Source: Pseudaquabacterium pictum (GTDB taxonomy: Bacteria; Pseudomonadota; Gammaproteobacteria; Burkholderiales; Burkholderiaceae_C). Taken from it: a stretch of 64,000 nucleotides of DNA. Below, piece by piece: positions 33,060-40,904 of the stretch. The stretch covers positions 216,890-280,889 of the forward strand of contig NZ_BJCL01000008.1 of assembly GCF_005403045.1 (NCBI RefSeq), read 5' to 3'. Each line of letters starts with the position of its first letter. Positions within the stretch are counted from its first letter, which is position 1. The position numbers and the translations under genes are program-made. The notes beneath the pieces are model-generated. The model ran no database searches. It saw only the letters and a program-made list of their open reading frames with translations, and was not told where the DNA came from.

Positions 33060-35135
33060 ATGCCTTTGCCTCTGCATCTGCGGAGCGCGCAGCGTCGCGC
33101 GCCCCGCTTCTCCGTCTTCACCCTCGCCCTGGCCAGCGCCCTGCCCGGCCTGGCCCTGGCCCAATCGAACGCCCCCGCCACCGTGGTCATCACCGGCAAT
33201 CCGCTGGGCAGCCGGCTCACCGCGCCCAGCAGCGTGCTGGCCGGTGACGAGCTCACCCGCCGACGCGGCGGCACCCTGGGCGACACGCTGGACGGCCAGC
33301 CCGGCGTGGCCGCCACCAGCTTCGGCCCGCAATCCAGCCGGCCGGTGATCCGCGGCCTGGACGGCGACCGCATCCGCCTGCTGGACAACGGTGGCGCGTC
33401 GGCCGATGCCTCCAACCTCAGCTTCGACCATGCGGTGGCGGTCGACCCGCTGGTGGTCGAGCGGCTGGAAGTGCTGCGCGGCCCGGCGGCGCTGCTGTAT
33501 GGCGGCAATGCCACGGGCGGCGTGGTCAATGCCATCGACAACCGCATCCCGCGCAGCGCCCTGGGCGCACTGGGCGGCCGGGCCGAGCTGCGCCTGGGCG
33601 GGGCCGCCCGCGAGACCGCCGGCGCCGCGGTGCTGGAAGCCGGCGCCGGCGGCCTGAACTGGCATGCCGACGTGGCACGGCGCCAGAGCGGCGATCTGCG
33701 CACACCCGACTTCATCCGGCCGGGCGACACGGCGCCCAGCCACCGCGTGGCCAACAGCGACGGCACCAGCGAGGCAGCGGCGGTCGGCGCCTCCTGGGCC
33801 GATGCACGGGGCTTCGTCGGCGCCGCGGTGGACGCCTACCGCAACAGCTATGGCGTGACGGTCGATCCCGAGGTCCGCATCCGGATGCGCCGCGACCGCC
33901 TGCAGCTGGCCGGCGAGCGGCGCGGCCTGGCCGGCCCGTTCGACAGCCTGGGCTGGCAGGCCAGCACCACCCGCTACCAGCACCAGGAAGTGGAAGGCGA
34001 CGGCGCGGTGGGCACCACCTTCAAGAGCACCGGGCAGGAGCTGCGGCTGCAGGCCACGCAGGCACCGCTGGCCCTGGCCGGCGGCACACTGCGCGGCGTG
34101 CTGGGCCTGCAGGCCGAACGGCTGGACTTCTCCGCCCTGGGCGAGGAAGCCTTCGTGCCCGACACCCGCACCCGCAGCGAGGCGCTGTTCACCCTGCAGG
34201 AGCTGAGCCTGGGCGCCGCCACGCTGCAGGCCGGCCTGCGGCTGGAGACGGTGCGTGTGCGCAGCGATGGCGATGCCGCCGATGCGGCCGAGCCGAAGTT
34301 CGGCCCGGCGCTGTCGCGCAGCTTCCGCCCGCGCAGCCTGCTGCTGGGCCTGCAGCTGCCGGTGGGCGCCAGCGGCTGGCGGGCCACCGCGTCGCTGGGC
34401 AGCACCCAGCGGGCGCCGGCCTACTACGAGCTGTTCGCCAACGGCGTGCATGTGGCCACCGGCGCCTTCGAACAGGGCGATGTCGACCAGAAGCTGGAGC
34501 GCAGCCGCCACCTGGAAGTGGGCCTGCAGTGGCAGCAGGCTGGCCACAGCCTGCGGGCAGCGCTTTGGCACACCCGCTTTGCCAACTACATCGCGCTGGA
34601 CGCCACCGGTGCCACCGTGCCGGTCGAGGATGAGGACGGCAACCCGATCGACGTGCCGGTCTACCGCTTCAGCGGCGTGCCGGCGCGGCTGGTGGGCGGC
34701 GAGATCGAGGCCCGCAACCGGCTCGATGCCGGGGCCTGGCTGCCCGGCTGGACGCTGGAGGCCAGCGCCGGCCTGGACTGGGTGCGCGGCGACAACCGTG
34801 CCAGCGGCCAGCCGCTGCCGCGCATCGCCCCGCTGCGGCTGCAGGCCGGACTGGAGGCGGCGCAGGGCGCCTGGCGCGGCGGCCTGCAGCTGCGCCACGC
34901 CGCCCGCCAAAGCCGCGTGCCCGACAGCGACGTGGCCACGCCGGCCTGGACCACGCTGGACCTGTGGGCCAGCTGGACCCAGCGCCTGGGCGCGGGCGCC
35001 GAAGCGCTGTGGACGCTGAAGCTCGGCAACCTGGGCGATGCCCTGGCCACCAACGCCGTCGCCCTGCCCACGGCGCGGGCGCTGGCGCCGGCCGGCGGCC
35101 GCGCCCTGCAGGGCAGCGTGCGCGTCGTGTTCTGA
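33060..35135 (+). CDS. TonB-dependent outer-membrane receptor, possibly for a metal (ZnuD-like)
   Basis: The 691-residue precursor has a signal peptide (ending 'LPGLALAQ'), a plug domain ('GGTLGDTLDGQPGVAATSFG', 'SSRPVIRGLDGDRIRLLDNG', 'VDPLVVERLEVLRGPAALLY') and a beta-barrel ending in VVF. The plug's 'VRGxxGxRIxxLxNG' form and 'SADHAV-like' region are those of receptors grouped with ZnuD and related metal or cobalamin receptors. The adjacent His-rich protein and the DUF3299-type transporter upstream support a metal, perhaps zinc. I see no Zur-type operator upstream, and the substrate remains unproven. Confidence 0.85.
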   Translation: MPLPLHLRSAQRRAPRFSVFTLALASALPGLALAQSNAPATVVITGNPLGSRLTAPSSVLAGDELTRRRGGTLGDTLDGQPGVAATSFGPQSSRPVIRGLDGDRIRLLDNGGASADASNLSFDHAVAVDPLVVERLEVLRGPAALLYGGNATGGVVNAIDNRIPRSALGALGGRAELRLGGAARETAGAAVLEAGAGGLNWHADVARRQSGDLRTPDFIRPGDTAPSHRVANSDGTSEAAAVGASWADARGFVGAAVDAYRNSYGVTVDPEVRIRMRRDRLQLAGERRGLAGPFDSLGWQASTTRYQHQEVEGDGAVGTTFKSTGQELRLQATQAPLALAGGTLRGVLGLQAERLDFSALGEEAFVPDTRTRSEALFTLQELSLGAATLQAGLRLETVRVRSDGDAADAAEPKFGPALSRSFRPRSLLLGLQLPVGASGWRATASLGSTQRAPAYYELFANGVHVATGAFEQGDVDQKLERSRHLEVGLQWQQAGHSLRAALWHTRFANYIALDATGATVPVEDEDGNPIDVPVYRFSGVPARLVGGEIEARNRLDAGAWLPGWTLEASAGLDWVRGDNRASGQPLPRIAPLRLQAGLEAAQGAWRGGLQLRHAARQSRVPDSDVATPAWTTLDLWASWTQRLGAGAEALWTLKLGNLGDALATNAVALPTARALAPAGGRALQGSVRVVF

Positions 35136-35147
35136 CGCCAACCCGCC

Positions 35148-35168
35148 GGGCGTGACGGATGCACGCCC
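35148..35168 (+). terminator. Hairpin after the TonB receptor gene
   Basis: GGGCGTG (35148-35154) and CACGCCC (35162-35168) form a seven-base perfect stem around a seven-base loop, 13 bases past the receptor stop. No T-run. Confidence 0.35.
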
Positions 35169-35251
35169 TGGGCGGCCAACAGCGCAACAGCGGCTGCCCG
35201 GCGGGCCTGTTCGGCCGATCGGGCGGTGCCGGCGGCGGTAGTCTGCCGGCC

Positions 35252-35482
35252 ATGCGCACCACCCGCCCACCGCTCCACGACCGCCGCGCCTGGCAGGACA
35301 CCACGCCGGGTGAATTGGCGCCCGCCATCGGCCAGGCCGACTTCAAGCCGGGCACCCGGGTGCAGCCACCGCTGCAGGAGGTGCTGCAGGGGCTGGATGC
35401 CCGCGAGCTGGAAGGCGAGACCGTCTTCGACCAGCTGTTCGGCCCGCGGCCGGGCGGCGACCCGCGGCTCCAGCGCGGCTGA
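35252..35482 (+). CDS. Small hypothetical protein
   Basis: The 76-residue product begins MRTTRPPLHDRRAWQDTTPG and ends with an acidic then Gly/Pro-rich tail ('ELEGETVFDQLFGPRPGGD'). Composition looks protein-like (few cysteines, mixed charged residues) but I recognise no family, signal peptide or motif. No clear ribosome site precedes the ATG. It is convergent with the NnrU gene. A role cannot be suggested. Confidence 0.45.
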   Translation: MRTTRPPLHDRRAWQDTTPGELAPAIGQADFKPGTRVQPPLQEVLQGLDARELEGETVFDQLFGPRPGGDPRLQRG

Positions 35483-35493
35483 TCCGCGGCGGT

Positions 35494-36075
35494 TCAGCGG
35501 CCGAAAGGCCGCACGCCGAACAGCAGCCCGTGCAGCCAGAAGGCGAACGCGGCCCACAGCAGCACGCCCAGCACCACCGCAACCACGGTGCGGCCTGCGC
35601 TGCCCGGCGGGTAGACGGTGCCGGCCGCGCGGTCGCGCTGGCGTGACGAGCGGAAATCCAGCACCGCCCAGACCAGGAAGCTGCCGAACAGCAGCAGGTC
35701 GGCCAGCGTGTTGTTGGCCAGCAGGTGGGCCAGTGCCCACACCTTGACGCCCAGCACCATCGGGTGGTGCACCCGGGCCTTGATGCCGTTGCCCGGCACC
35801 TGGGCCGCGGCCAGCAGCACCAGGGCCACCAGCACCAGCAGGGCCGCGAGGTGGCGGGTCCACACCGGCGATTCCCACAGCACCACCGGTTGCATCCGGG
35901 CCTGGCCATAGCCCCAGATGATCAGCCCGAAGCCGACCAGCGAGACCACGGTGTACAGGCCTTTCCAGGCCCCCGGCCCGCGCTGGGCGATCACCTGCGT
36001 GCGCCAGCCTTCGGCCACGATGCGGGACGAATGCATGCCCAGGAACATCAGCAGACCCAGGATCAGGGCACTCAT
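35494..36075 (-). CDS. NnrU family membrane protein
   Basis: The 193-residue protein has about five membrane segments and NnrU features: 'LMFLGMHSSRIV' at the amino end (His-Ser in the first segment), 'GLYTVVSLVGFGLIIWGYG' and 'VHHPMVLGVKVWALAHLLAN', the conserved histidine pair of the NnrU/isoprenylcysteine-methyltransferase-like fold. NnrU was named from nitric-oxide reduction clusters, but most homologues lie elsewhere and function is uncertain; no denitrification genes are present here. It lies 39 bases after the TPR-like gene on the same strand. Confidence 0.88.
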   Translation of the reverse strand: MSALILGLLMFLGMHSSRIVAEGWRTQVIAQRGPGAWKGLYTVVSLVGFGLIIWGYGQARMQPVVLWESPVWTRHLAALLVLVALVLLAAAQVPGNGIKARVHHPMVLGVKVWALAHLLANNTLADLLLFGSFLVWAVLDFRSSRQRDRAAGTVYPPGSAGRTVVAVVLGVLLWAAFAFWLHGLLFGVRPFGR

Positions 36076-36114
36076 CGGCGGTCTTTCAAAGGTGGTGGTG
36101 GGTGCGGCCGGCGC

Positions 36115-37401
36115 TCACTTGCGCGCCGGGCTGTCGATGTAGACGGTGAACAGCCGGGCCAGGTCGGCGGCGCCGTCGCTGCCCTTGACGGCGGCAAACG
36201 CCGCCTTGGCCTGGTCGGCCTTGCCCGCGCGCAGCGCGACGATGCCCTGGTGCAGCTGGGCATCGTCGGGCCGGCGCAGGCCGCCCTTGGCGATGCCCTG
36301 GGTGATCAGCGCCAGGCCACGCTCATGCGCGCCGGTGGATGACACCGCCATGCCCAGGCCGTACAGCGCATTGCCGTTGGGCGCCTTCAGCGCCGCCGCC
36401 TCGGTCTCGGCCAGCGTGGCGCGGTCCTGCGCCGCGGCCTTGGTGGCCGATTCGCGCAGCTTCTGGTCGGCGGCGGCATTGGGGCCCTTGCCCAGCAGGC
36501 CGGCCTTGTAGCCGTCGTCCAGCAAAGCCTGGGCCTCGGCCGGCAGGCCGGCCTGGTTGGCGCGGAAAGCCATGTCACCGATCTCGTCACCCTCCAGCGC
36601 GATGCCCACCACCAGGCGCAGCCGGTACACATCCAGCCGCAGGCGGTCGTCGGCAAAGCCGTCCTTGCGCACGGTGCGGTTGATCAGCTCGTCCCAGTAG
36701 TCGGTCTTGCCGGTGCTGCCGGCCAGGCGGGTGAGCGTGGCCAGATAGCCCACGCTGTCCTTGACCTGGTTCTGGCTGGACGCCAGCAGGCGCAGCGTGG
36801 CCTCGGGCGTGGGGCGCTTGGCGGCCTCGTCGGCGGCCACCACCGGCAGCAGGTGGGCGATGACGCCGGCATGGTCGTTCTGCACGCTCAGGACCTGCGG
36901 GTACAGGCTGGCGATCTCGGCGTTGGGTCCGCGGCTGTCCAGATAGGACTTCATCAGCGCCTGGGCGGTGGCGTACTGCTTGAGCTGCAGCGCCAGCTTG
37001 ATGGTGGTCTCGGTCAGCGGCAGCTTCTCGGCCGTGGGCAGCAGCGGCGATGCCACCACCTTCTCGAACAGCGCCAGCGCACCGGCCTGGTCTCCGCTGC
37101 CGAACAGCGCCGGCGCCTTCAGGCGCATCACCACGTACTGCTCATACGGCGTCAGCGCCGGCATGGCCTCGGCTTCGGCGATGCGGGCCAGGGCTTCGGC
37201 GCTCTTGCCGCTGCGCACGGCCTCCTGGGCGGCCGTCAACGGCTTGGCCAGCTCGGCCCGCAGCGTGGGGCCGGACGCGGCGGCCGCCGGCGCCGGCGCG
37301 GTGGCCTGGGCCCAGGCCTGGCCAGCGGCCAGCAGGCCCGCCAGCAGCAGCGGCGCGAACAGGAAGGATGCGGTACGCGGAACGGGGCGGGCAGAGGTCA
37401 C
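36115..37401 (-). CDS. Exported TPR-like repeat protein
   Basis: The 428-residue precursor starts at a GTG (37401); its signal peptide ends 'LLAAGQAWAQA'. After a short Ala/Pro linker the rest is alpha-helical with tetratricopeptide-like pairs (e.g. 'AQEAVRSGKSAEALARIAEA', 'AGALALFEKVVASPLLPTAE', 'GIVALRAGKADQAKAAFAAV'). It should be periplasmic and bind other proteins; partners are unknown. No ATG start is available nearby, so the GTG is inferred from the signal peptide. It is separated from the upstream Tim44-like gene by a terminator. Confidence 0.8.
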   Translation of the reverse strand: MTSARPVPRTASFLFAPLLLAGLLAAGQAWAQATAPAPAAAASGPTLRAELAKPLTAAQEAVRSGKSAEALARIAEAEAMPALTPYEQYVVMRLKAPALFGSGDQAGALALFEKVVASPLLPTAEKLPLTETTIKLALQLKQYATAQALMKSYLDSRGPNAEIASLYPQVLSVQNDHAGVIAHLLPVVAADEAAKRPTPEATLRLLASSQNQVKDSVGYLATLTRLAGSTGKTDYWDELINRTVRKDGFADDRLRLDVYRLRLVVGIALEGDEIGDMAFRANQAGLPAEAQALLDDGYKAGLLGKGPNAAADQKLRESATKAAAQDRATLAETEAAALKAPNGNALYGLGMAVSSTGAHERGLALITQGIAKGGLRRPDDAQLHQGIVALRAGKADQAKAAFAAVKGSDGAADLARLFTVYIDSPARK

Positions 37402-37458
37402 GGGCAACGCCTGGAGATGTCCTGCCAAAGCGGCAGGACACGGAGTGTATGCAGGTCG

Positions 37459-37481
37459 AAAAAAAGCGGCCCGCAGGCCGC
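37459..37481 (-). terminator. Rho-independent terminator of the Tim44-like gene
   Basis: On the minus strand GCGGCC-TGCG-GGCCGC (37481 to 37466) is followed directly by seven T residues (37465 to 37459). It lies 20 bases past the Tim44-like stop. This is the clearest intrinsic terminator in the window. Confidence 0.88.
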
Positions 37482-37501
37482 CTCGTCGGGCACCGGGCCC
37501 G

Positions 37502-38488
37502 TCATTGCACCGGGGTGATGCCGGCGATCGCCCAGTCGCCCGCACCGCTGGCGGGGCGCACCAGGTGCCACAGCTCGTTGAACGGCTCGGCGCCGGCGCC
37601 AGCCTGCTCACGCACCAGGCCGTGGAAGCGCACACTGACGATGTCCTGGCCGTTCTCCTGGGTCACTTCGACCACCTGGGCGTCGATCTGCACGACATCG
37701 GTGGTCTGGGTGGCGCTGCCACGCTCCTGCAGGTCGAGCCGCAGCGAGGCGAACAGCTCGGGCGTGGTGAACTTGCGCAGATCGTCCACGTTGCCGGCAT
37801 CGTTGGCGGCCTGCATGCGGATGAAGACCATCTTGGCCAGGCGCTCGAAGTCGGCCGTGGCCATGCCGCCGGGCAGCGTCAGCGGGGCAACCGGCGCTGC
37901 AGCGGCAGCCGGAGCGGCGCCGGAGGTTTCTTCCAACGCGCTGCGGAACACCGGCGTGGCCGGGTTGGCGGCCACCGGGGCGTCCGGCTGCGGCATCTGC
38001 CGCTGGGCCTGCCAGCCGCCAGCCGATCCACCGGCACCGGCCGTGGCACCGGCCAGCTGCGGGCCAGCAGCGCGCTTGGCACCACCGCCGAAGCGGGCCA
38101 GCAGGAAGCGGATCAGGAAGAACGCCGCCACCGCCATCAGGGCCAGCATCATGAAGTTGGCCAGGCCTTCGCCCATGCCCAGGTGGCTGAACAGCGCGGC
38201 AATGCCCAGGCCGGCGGCCAGGCCGGCCAGCGGGCCCATCCAGTTGCGCTTGGGCGCGGCAGCGGCTGCCGCGGCGCCGGTGGTGGCTGCTGCCGGTGCG
38301 GCAGCGGCCGCGGGCGCAGCCGCCGTGCTGGGCGGCGTGTTGGTGGGGGTGGACGACGGCGGCGGCGCCTGGCGCTGCATGCCGGCGGCCTTGCCGCCCC
38401 CGAGTCGCTTGGCGTCGGCGTCGCCCGGGGCGAGGCCCAGCGAGACGGTGGCGACAGCCACGGACAGGGCAACCAGCAGGTGTTTCAC
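37502..38488 (-). CDS. Tim44-like domain membrane protein
   Basis: The 328-residue product starts at a GTG preceded by CGGAG. It has a signal-like amino end, an Ala/Pro/Thr-rich linker, two adjacent hydrophobic segments ('MGPLAGLAAGLGIAALFSHL', 'FMMLALMAVAAFFLIRFLLA'), then a cytosolic or periplasmic Tim44-like domain ('DFERLAKMVFIRMQAANDAG', 'LRKFTTPELFASLRLDL', 'VRFHGLVREQ', 'ELWHLVRP'). Betaproteobacteria commonly have one such gene; its role is unsettled, but the fold is shared with the mitochondrial import motor anchor. It is monocistronic judging by the terminator. Confidence 0.92.
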   Translation of the reverse strand: MKHLLVALSVAVATVSLGLAPGDADAKRLGGGKAAGMQRQAPPPSSTPTNTPPSTAAAPAAAAAPAAATTGAAAAAAAPKRNWMGPLAGLAAGLGIAALFSHLGMGEGLANFMMLALMAVAAFFLIRFLLARFGGGAKRAAGPQLAGATAGAGGSAGGWQAQRQMPQPDAPVAANPATPVFRSALEETSGAAPAAAAAPVAPLTLPGGMATADFERLAKMVFIRMQAANDAGNVDDLRKFTTPELFASLRLDLQERGSATQTTDVVQIDAQVVEVTQENGQDIVSVRFHGLVREQAGAGAEPFNELWHLVRPASGAGDWAIAGITPVQ

Positions 38489-38673
38489 AGTGTCAGTCTC
38501 CGGAAGTTGGACGATCGGCCCGGCAGCAGGCCGCTAAGCTTGGAGCGCCGAACGGTACCGCAGTTCCCACCACATGGTGAAAAAAGTGCCATGCAGGCAG
38601 GTCGGGCCATCGGCGTGGACTTCAAGGGGCGCGCGGTCCATGATCGGCTGCTCCGCCGCACCGAAAGCCTGCC

Positions 38674-38973
38674 ATGCCCCGACCCGACCGCCCCACCCTG
38701 TCGCTGCAGGCCCGCGCCGGCGAGGCCGTGGCGATCGTGCTGGATGCCCAGCCGGGCGCGGGCCTGCTGTGGCAGGCGCCGCCGGCGCCGCCGGGCTGCA
38801 CCCTGGTGGCCGATGGCCACGCCGCGGCTGGCGCGGGCGATGGTGCCGCGGTGCAGCAGCGCTTCCTGTTCACCGCCGCTGCGGCCGGCACGCATGCCTT
38901 GCGCTTCGTGCTGCAGCGCCCCTGGGACGACCAGCCGCAGGCGCTGCAGCCGGTGACGGTCCACGTGGTCTGA
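38674..38973 (+). CDS. Chagasin-like (I42 family) cysteine-protease inhibitor
   Basis: The 99-residue product has the pattern of family I42: 'PGAGLLWQAP' in the place of the NPTTGYxW loop, 'AGAGDGAAVQQRFLF' for the GxGG loop, and 'LQRPWDD' for the RPW loop. Chagasins are beta-sandwich inhibitors of papain-like peptidases. The loops are somewhat degenerate and no signal peptide is seen with this start, whereas many bacterial members are exported. It is divergent from the Tim44-like gene and convergent with the hydrolase, with no protease gene adjacent. Confidence 0.72.
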   Translation: MPRPDRPTLSLQARAGEAVAIVLDAQPGAGLLWQAPPAPPGCTLVADGHAAAGAGDGAAVQQRFLFTAAAAGTHALRFVLQRPWDDQPQALQPVTVHVV

Positions 38974-38978
38974 TCGCG

Positions 38979-38994
38979 CGCCGGCTAGCCGGCG
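38979..38994. terminator. 16-base palindrome between convergent genes
   Basis: CGCCGGCTAGCCGGCG is a perfect palindrome at the 3' ends of the inhibitor and hydrolase genes and includes the hydrolase stop (38985-38987). As RNA it could only form an imperfect hairpin with a tiny loop; it may be a weak bidirectional terminator or coincidence. Confidence 0.25.
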
Positions 38995-39821
38995 AAGAAC
39001 CGCTCGACCAGGGCGAACTGCGCCGGCGTGTTCAATGCCGGCGCATGGCCGCAGCCGGGGATGGTGACCACCACGGCGCGGGGGCCGCGGTTGCGCATGG
39101 CCTCGGCCACATCGGGCAGCAGCAGGTCGCTGTCGGCGCCGCGCAGCACCAGCACCGGGATCGGCAGCGCGTCCCAGGCATCCCACTGGTCGTAGTCCTG
39201 CGGGTGGACGGTGAACTGGCGCACCATCGCCGGGTCGTAGTGCGGCGTCACCCGGCCGTCGGGCAGGCGGCGCACGCTGGTCTCGGTGAGGCGCCGCCAC
39301 TGGGCGTCGGTCAACGTGCCATAGGGTTGGTAGATGGTGCGGAAGTACTGCTCCAGCGCGCCCACGGTGTCAAAGGCCGGCGGGCTGCCGGCATAGCCGC
39401 GGATGCGCGCCACGGCCGGCGCGGCCAGCTCGGGGCCGATGTCGTTCATCACCAGCCGTTGGATGCGCCCGCGCAGCACCGTGGCCGCCGCCCGCAGGCC
39501 GATGGCGCCGCCCATCGACGTGCCCAGCCAGTGGCACTGGGCGATGCCGAACTGGTCAAGCAGGTCCTGCGCCTGGGCGGCGTAGAAGCCCAGGTGGTAT
39601 TCATCGTCGGGCGCCGGGCTCCACTGCGACAGGCCGCGGCCCAGGGTGTCGGGGCAGATGACGCGCCAGCGCTGGGCGAGGTGGGCGGCGATGTCGTCCA
39701 TGTCGCGGCCGGTGCGGGCCAGGCCGTGCCAGGCCACCACCACCTCGGCCCGCGGATCGCCCCAGGCCGTGACATGCAGTTCGCGGCCCTGGCAGACCAG
39801 GTAGTGCGAGGTGGGCGTCAT
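38985..39821 (-). CDS. Alpha/beta hydrolase at the end of the second ABC operon
   Basis: The 278-residue protein has oxyanion-hole 'AWHGLARTGRDMDDIAAHLA', nucleophile elbow 'LGTSMGGA' with Ser102, an acidic residue in 'VLRGADSDLL' and His259 in 'PGCGHAPAL'. No signal peptide, so it is cytoplasmic. Its start overlaps the LivM-like stop by four bases, making it the sixth gene of the sigma-54-controlled operon. The likely job is hydrolysis of an ester, lactone or amide delivered by the transporter; the substrate is unknown. Confidence 0.88.
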   Translation of the reverse strand: MTPTSHYLVCQGRELHVTAWGDPRAEVVVAWHGLARTGRDMDDIAAHLAQRWRVICPDTLGRGLSQWSPAPDDEYHLGFYAAQAQDLLDQFGIAQCHWLGTSMGGAIGLRAAATVLRGRIQRLVMNDIGPELAAPAVARIRGYAGSPPAFDTVGALEQYFRTIYQPYGTLTDAQWRRLTETSVRRLPDGRVTPHYDPAMVRQFTVHPQDYDQWDAWDALPIPVLVLRGADSDLLLPDVAEAMRNRGPRAVVVTIPGCGHAPALNTPAQFALVERFFAG

Positions 39822-40897
39822 GCGCCGCTCCGCGCCGCCAGCGCCCGGGCCCGCAGCCGGCCCACCACGCCGGTGGGGAAGTGGTAGACGCTCAGCACGA
39901 ACAGCACGCCCAGCCACAGCAGCCAGCGGTCGGGCGTGATGAAGGCGCTGAGCACCGGCACGCCGTCGAGCGCGGTGGCGCCCAGCTTCAGCAGGTCCTG
40001 CAGGTAGTTCTGCGCCAGCACGAACAGCACCGCGCCCACCACCGCGCCGTACACCGTGCCCATGCCGCCGATCACCACGATCAGCAGGATGTCCAGCATG
40101 ATCTCGAAGCTCAGCGTGGTGTCGGGCCCGGTGTAGCGCAGCCACAGCGCCAGCAGCACGCCGGCCAGCGTGGCGAACAGCGCGGCCAGCACATTGCTGA
40201 GGGTGCGGAAGACCACCGTGCGGTAGCCGATCGCCTCGGCCCGGAAGTCGTTCTCGCGGATGGCCTGCAGCACCCGGCCGAAGGGTGAATTGACGATGCG
40301 CAACAGCGCCGCAAACGCCACCAGCACCACCACGAACAGCAGGTAGTAGCTGAGCACCCGGCCGTCGATGGAGATGCCCAGCACCGGGCCCGAGAACGGC
40401 TCGAACGACGGGCTGAGCACCGCCGGGTTCTTGAAGGTGAGGCCGTCTTCGCCGCCGGTGAAATCGCTCAGCTGCGAGGCCAGGGTCTGGAAGGCCGAGG
40501 CCACGGCGAGCGTGATCATGGCGTAGAAGATCGCCTTGACCCGCAGCGAGAACAGCCCGATCACCAGCGACAGCACCAGCGACACCCCCAGCGCGCAGCC
40601 CGCGCCCACGGCCAGCGCTGCCCAGCCCTCGCCCATGCGGGTGCTGGCAATCGCCACGCCGTAGGCGCCGATGCCGAAGAACATGGTGTGGGCGAAGCTG
40701 ACGATGCCGGTGTAGCCCAGCAGCAGGTCGTAGCTGGCCACCAGCAGGATGAACACCAGGATCTTGGCCGCCACGCCCAGCGGCTTGCTGCCGGGGAACA
40801 GGAACGGCGCCGCCGCCAGGCCGATCAGGATCAGCAGCAGCGTGGCGGCCAGCCAGCGGCTGCGCGGCAGGTCATGCGAAAGCAGTCTGTTCAGCAT
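39818..40897 (-). CDS. Branched-chain-type ABC permease, LivM-like (second system)
   Basis: The 359-residue protein has about nine membrane segments and LivM motifs 'YDLLLGYTGIVSFAHTMFFG', 'AIFYAMITLAVASAFQTL', 'LQAIRENDFRAEAIGYR' and 'IVVIGGMGTVYGAVVGA', ending 'YHFPTGVVGRLRAR'. It partners the LivH-like protein encoded seven bases upstream. The substrate is set by the binding protein encoded at 43.5-44.7 kb. Confidence 0.93.
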   Translation of the reverse strand: MLNRLLSHDLPRSRWLAATLLLILIGLAAAPFLFPGSKPLGVAAKILVFILLVASYDLLLGYTGIVSFAHTMFFGIGAYGVAIASTRMGEGWAALAVGAGCALGVSLVLSLVIGLFSLRVKAIFYAMITLAVASAFQTLASQLSDFTGGEDGLTFKNPAVLSPSFEPFSGPVLGISIDGRVLSYYLLFVVVLVAFAALLRIVNSPFGRVLQAIRENDFRAEAIGYRTVVFRTLSNVLAALFATLAGVLLALWLRYTGPDTTLSFEIMLDILLIVVIGGMGTVYGAVVGAVLFVLAQNYLQDLLKLGATALDGVPVLSAFITPDRWLLWLGVLFVLSVYHFPTGVVGRLRARALAARSGA

Positions 40898-40904
40898 GGC
40901 GCGC

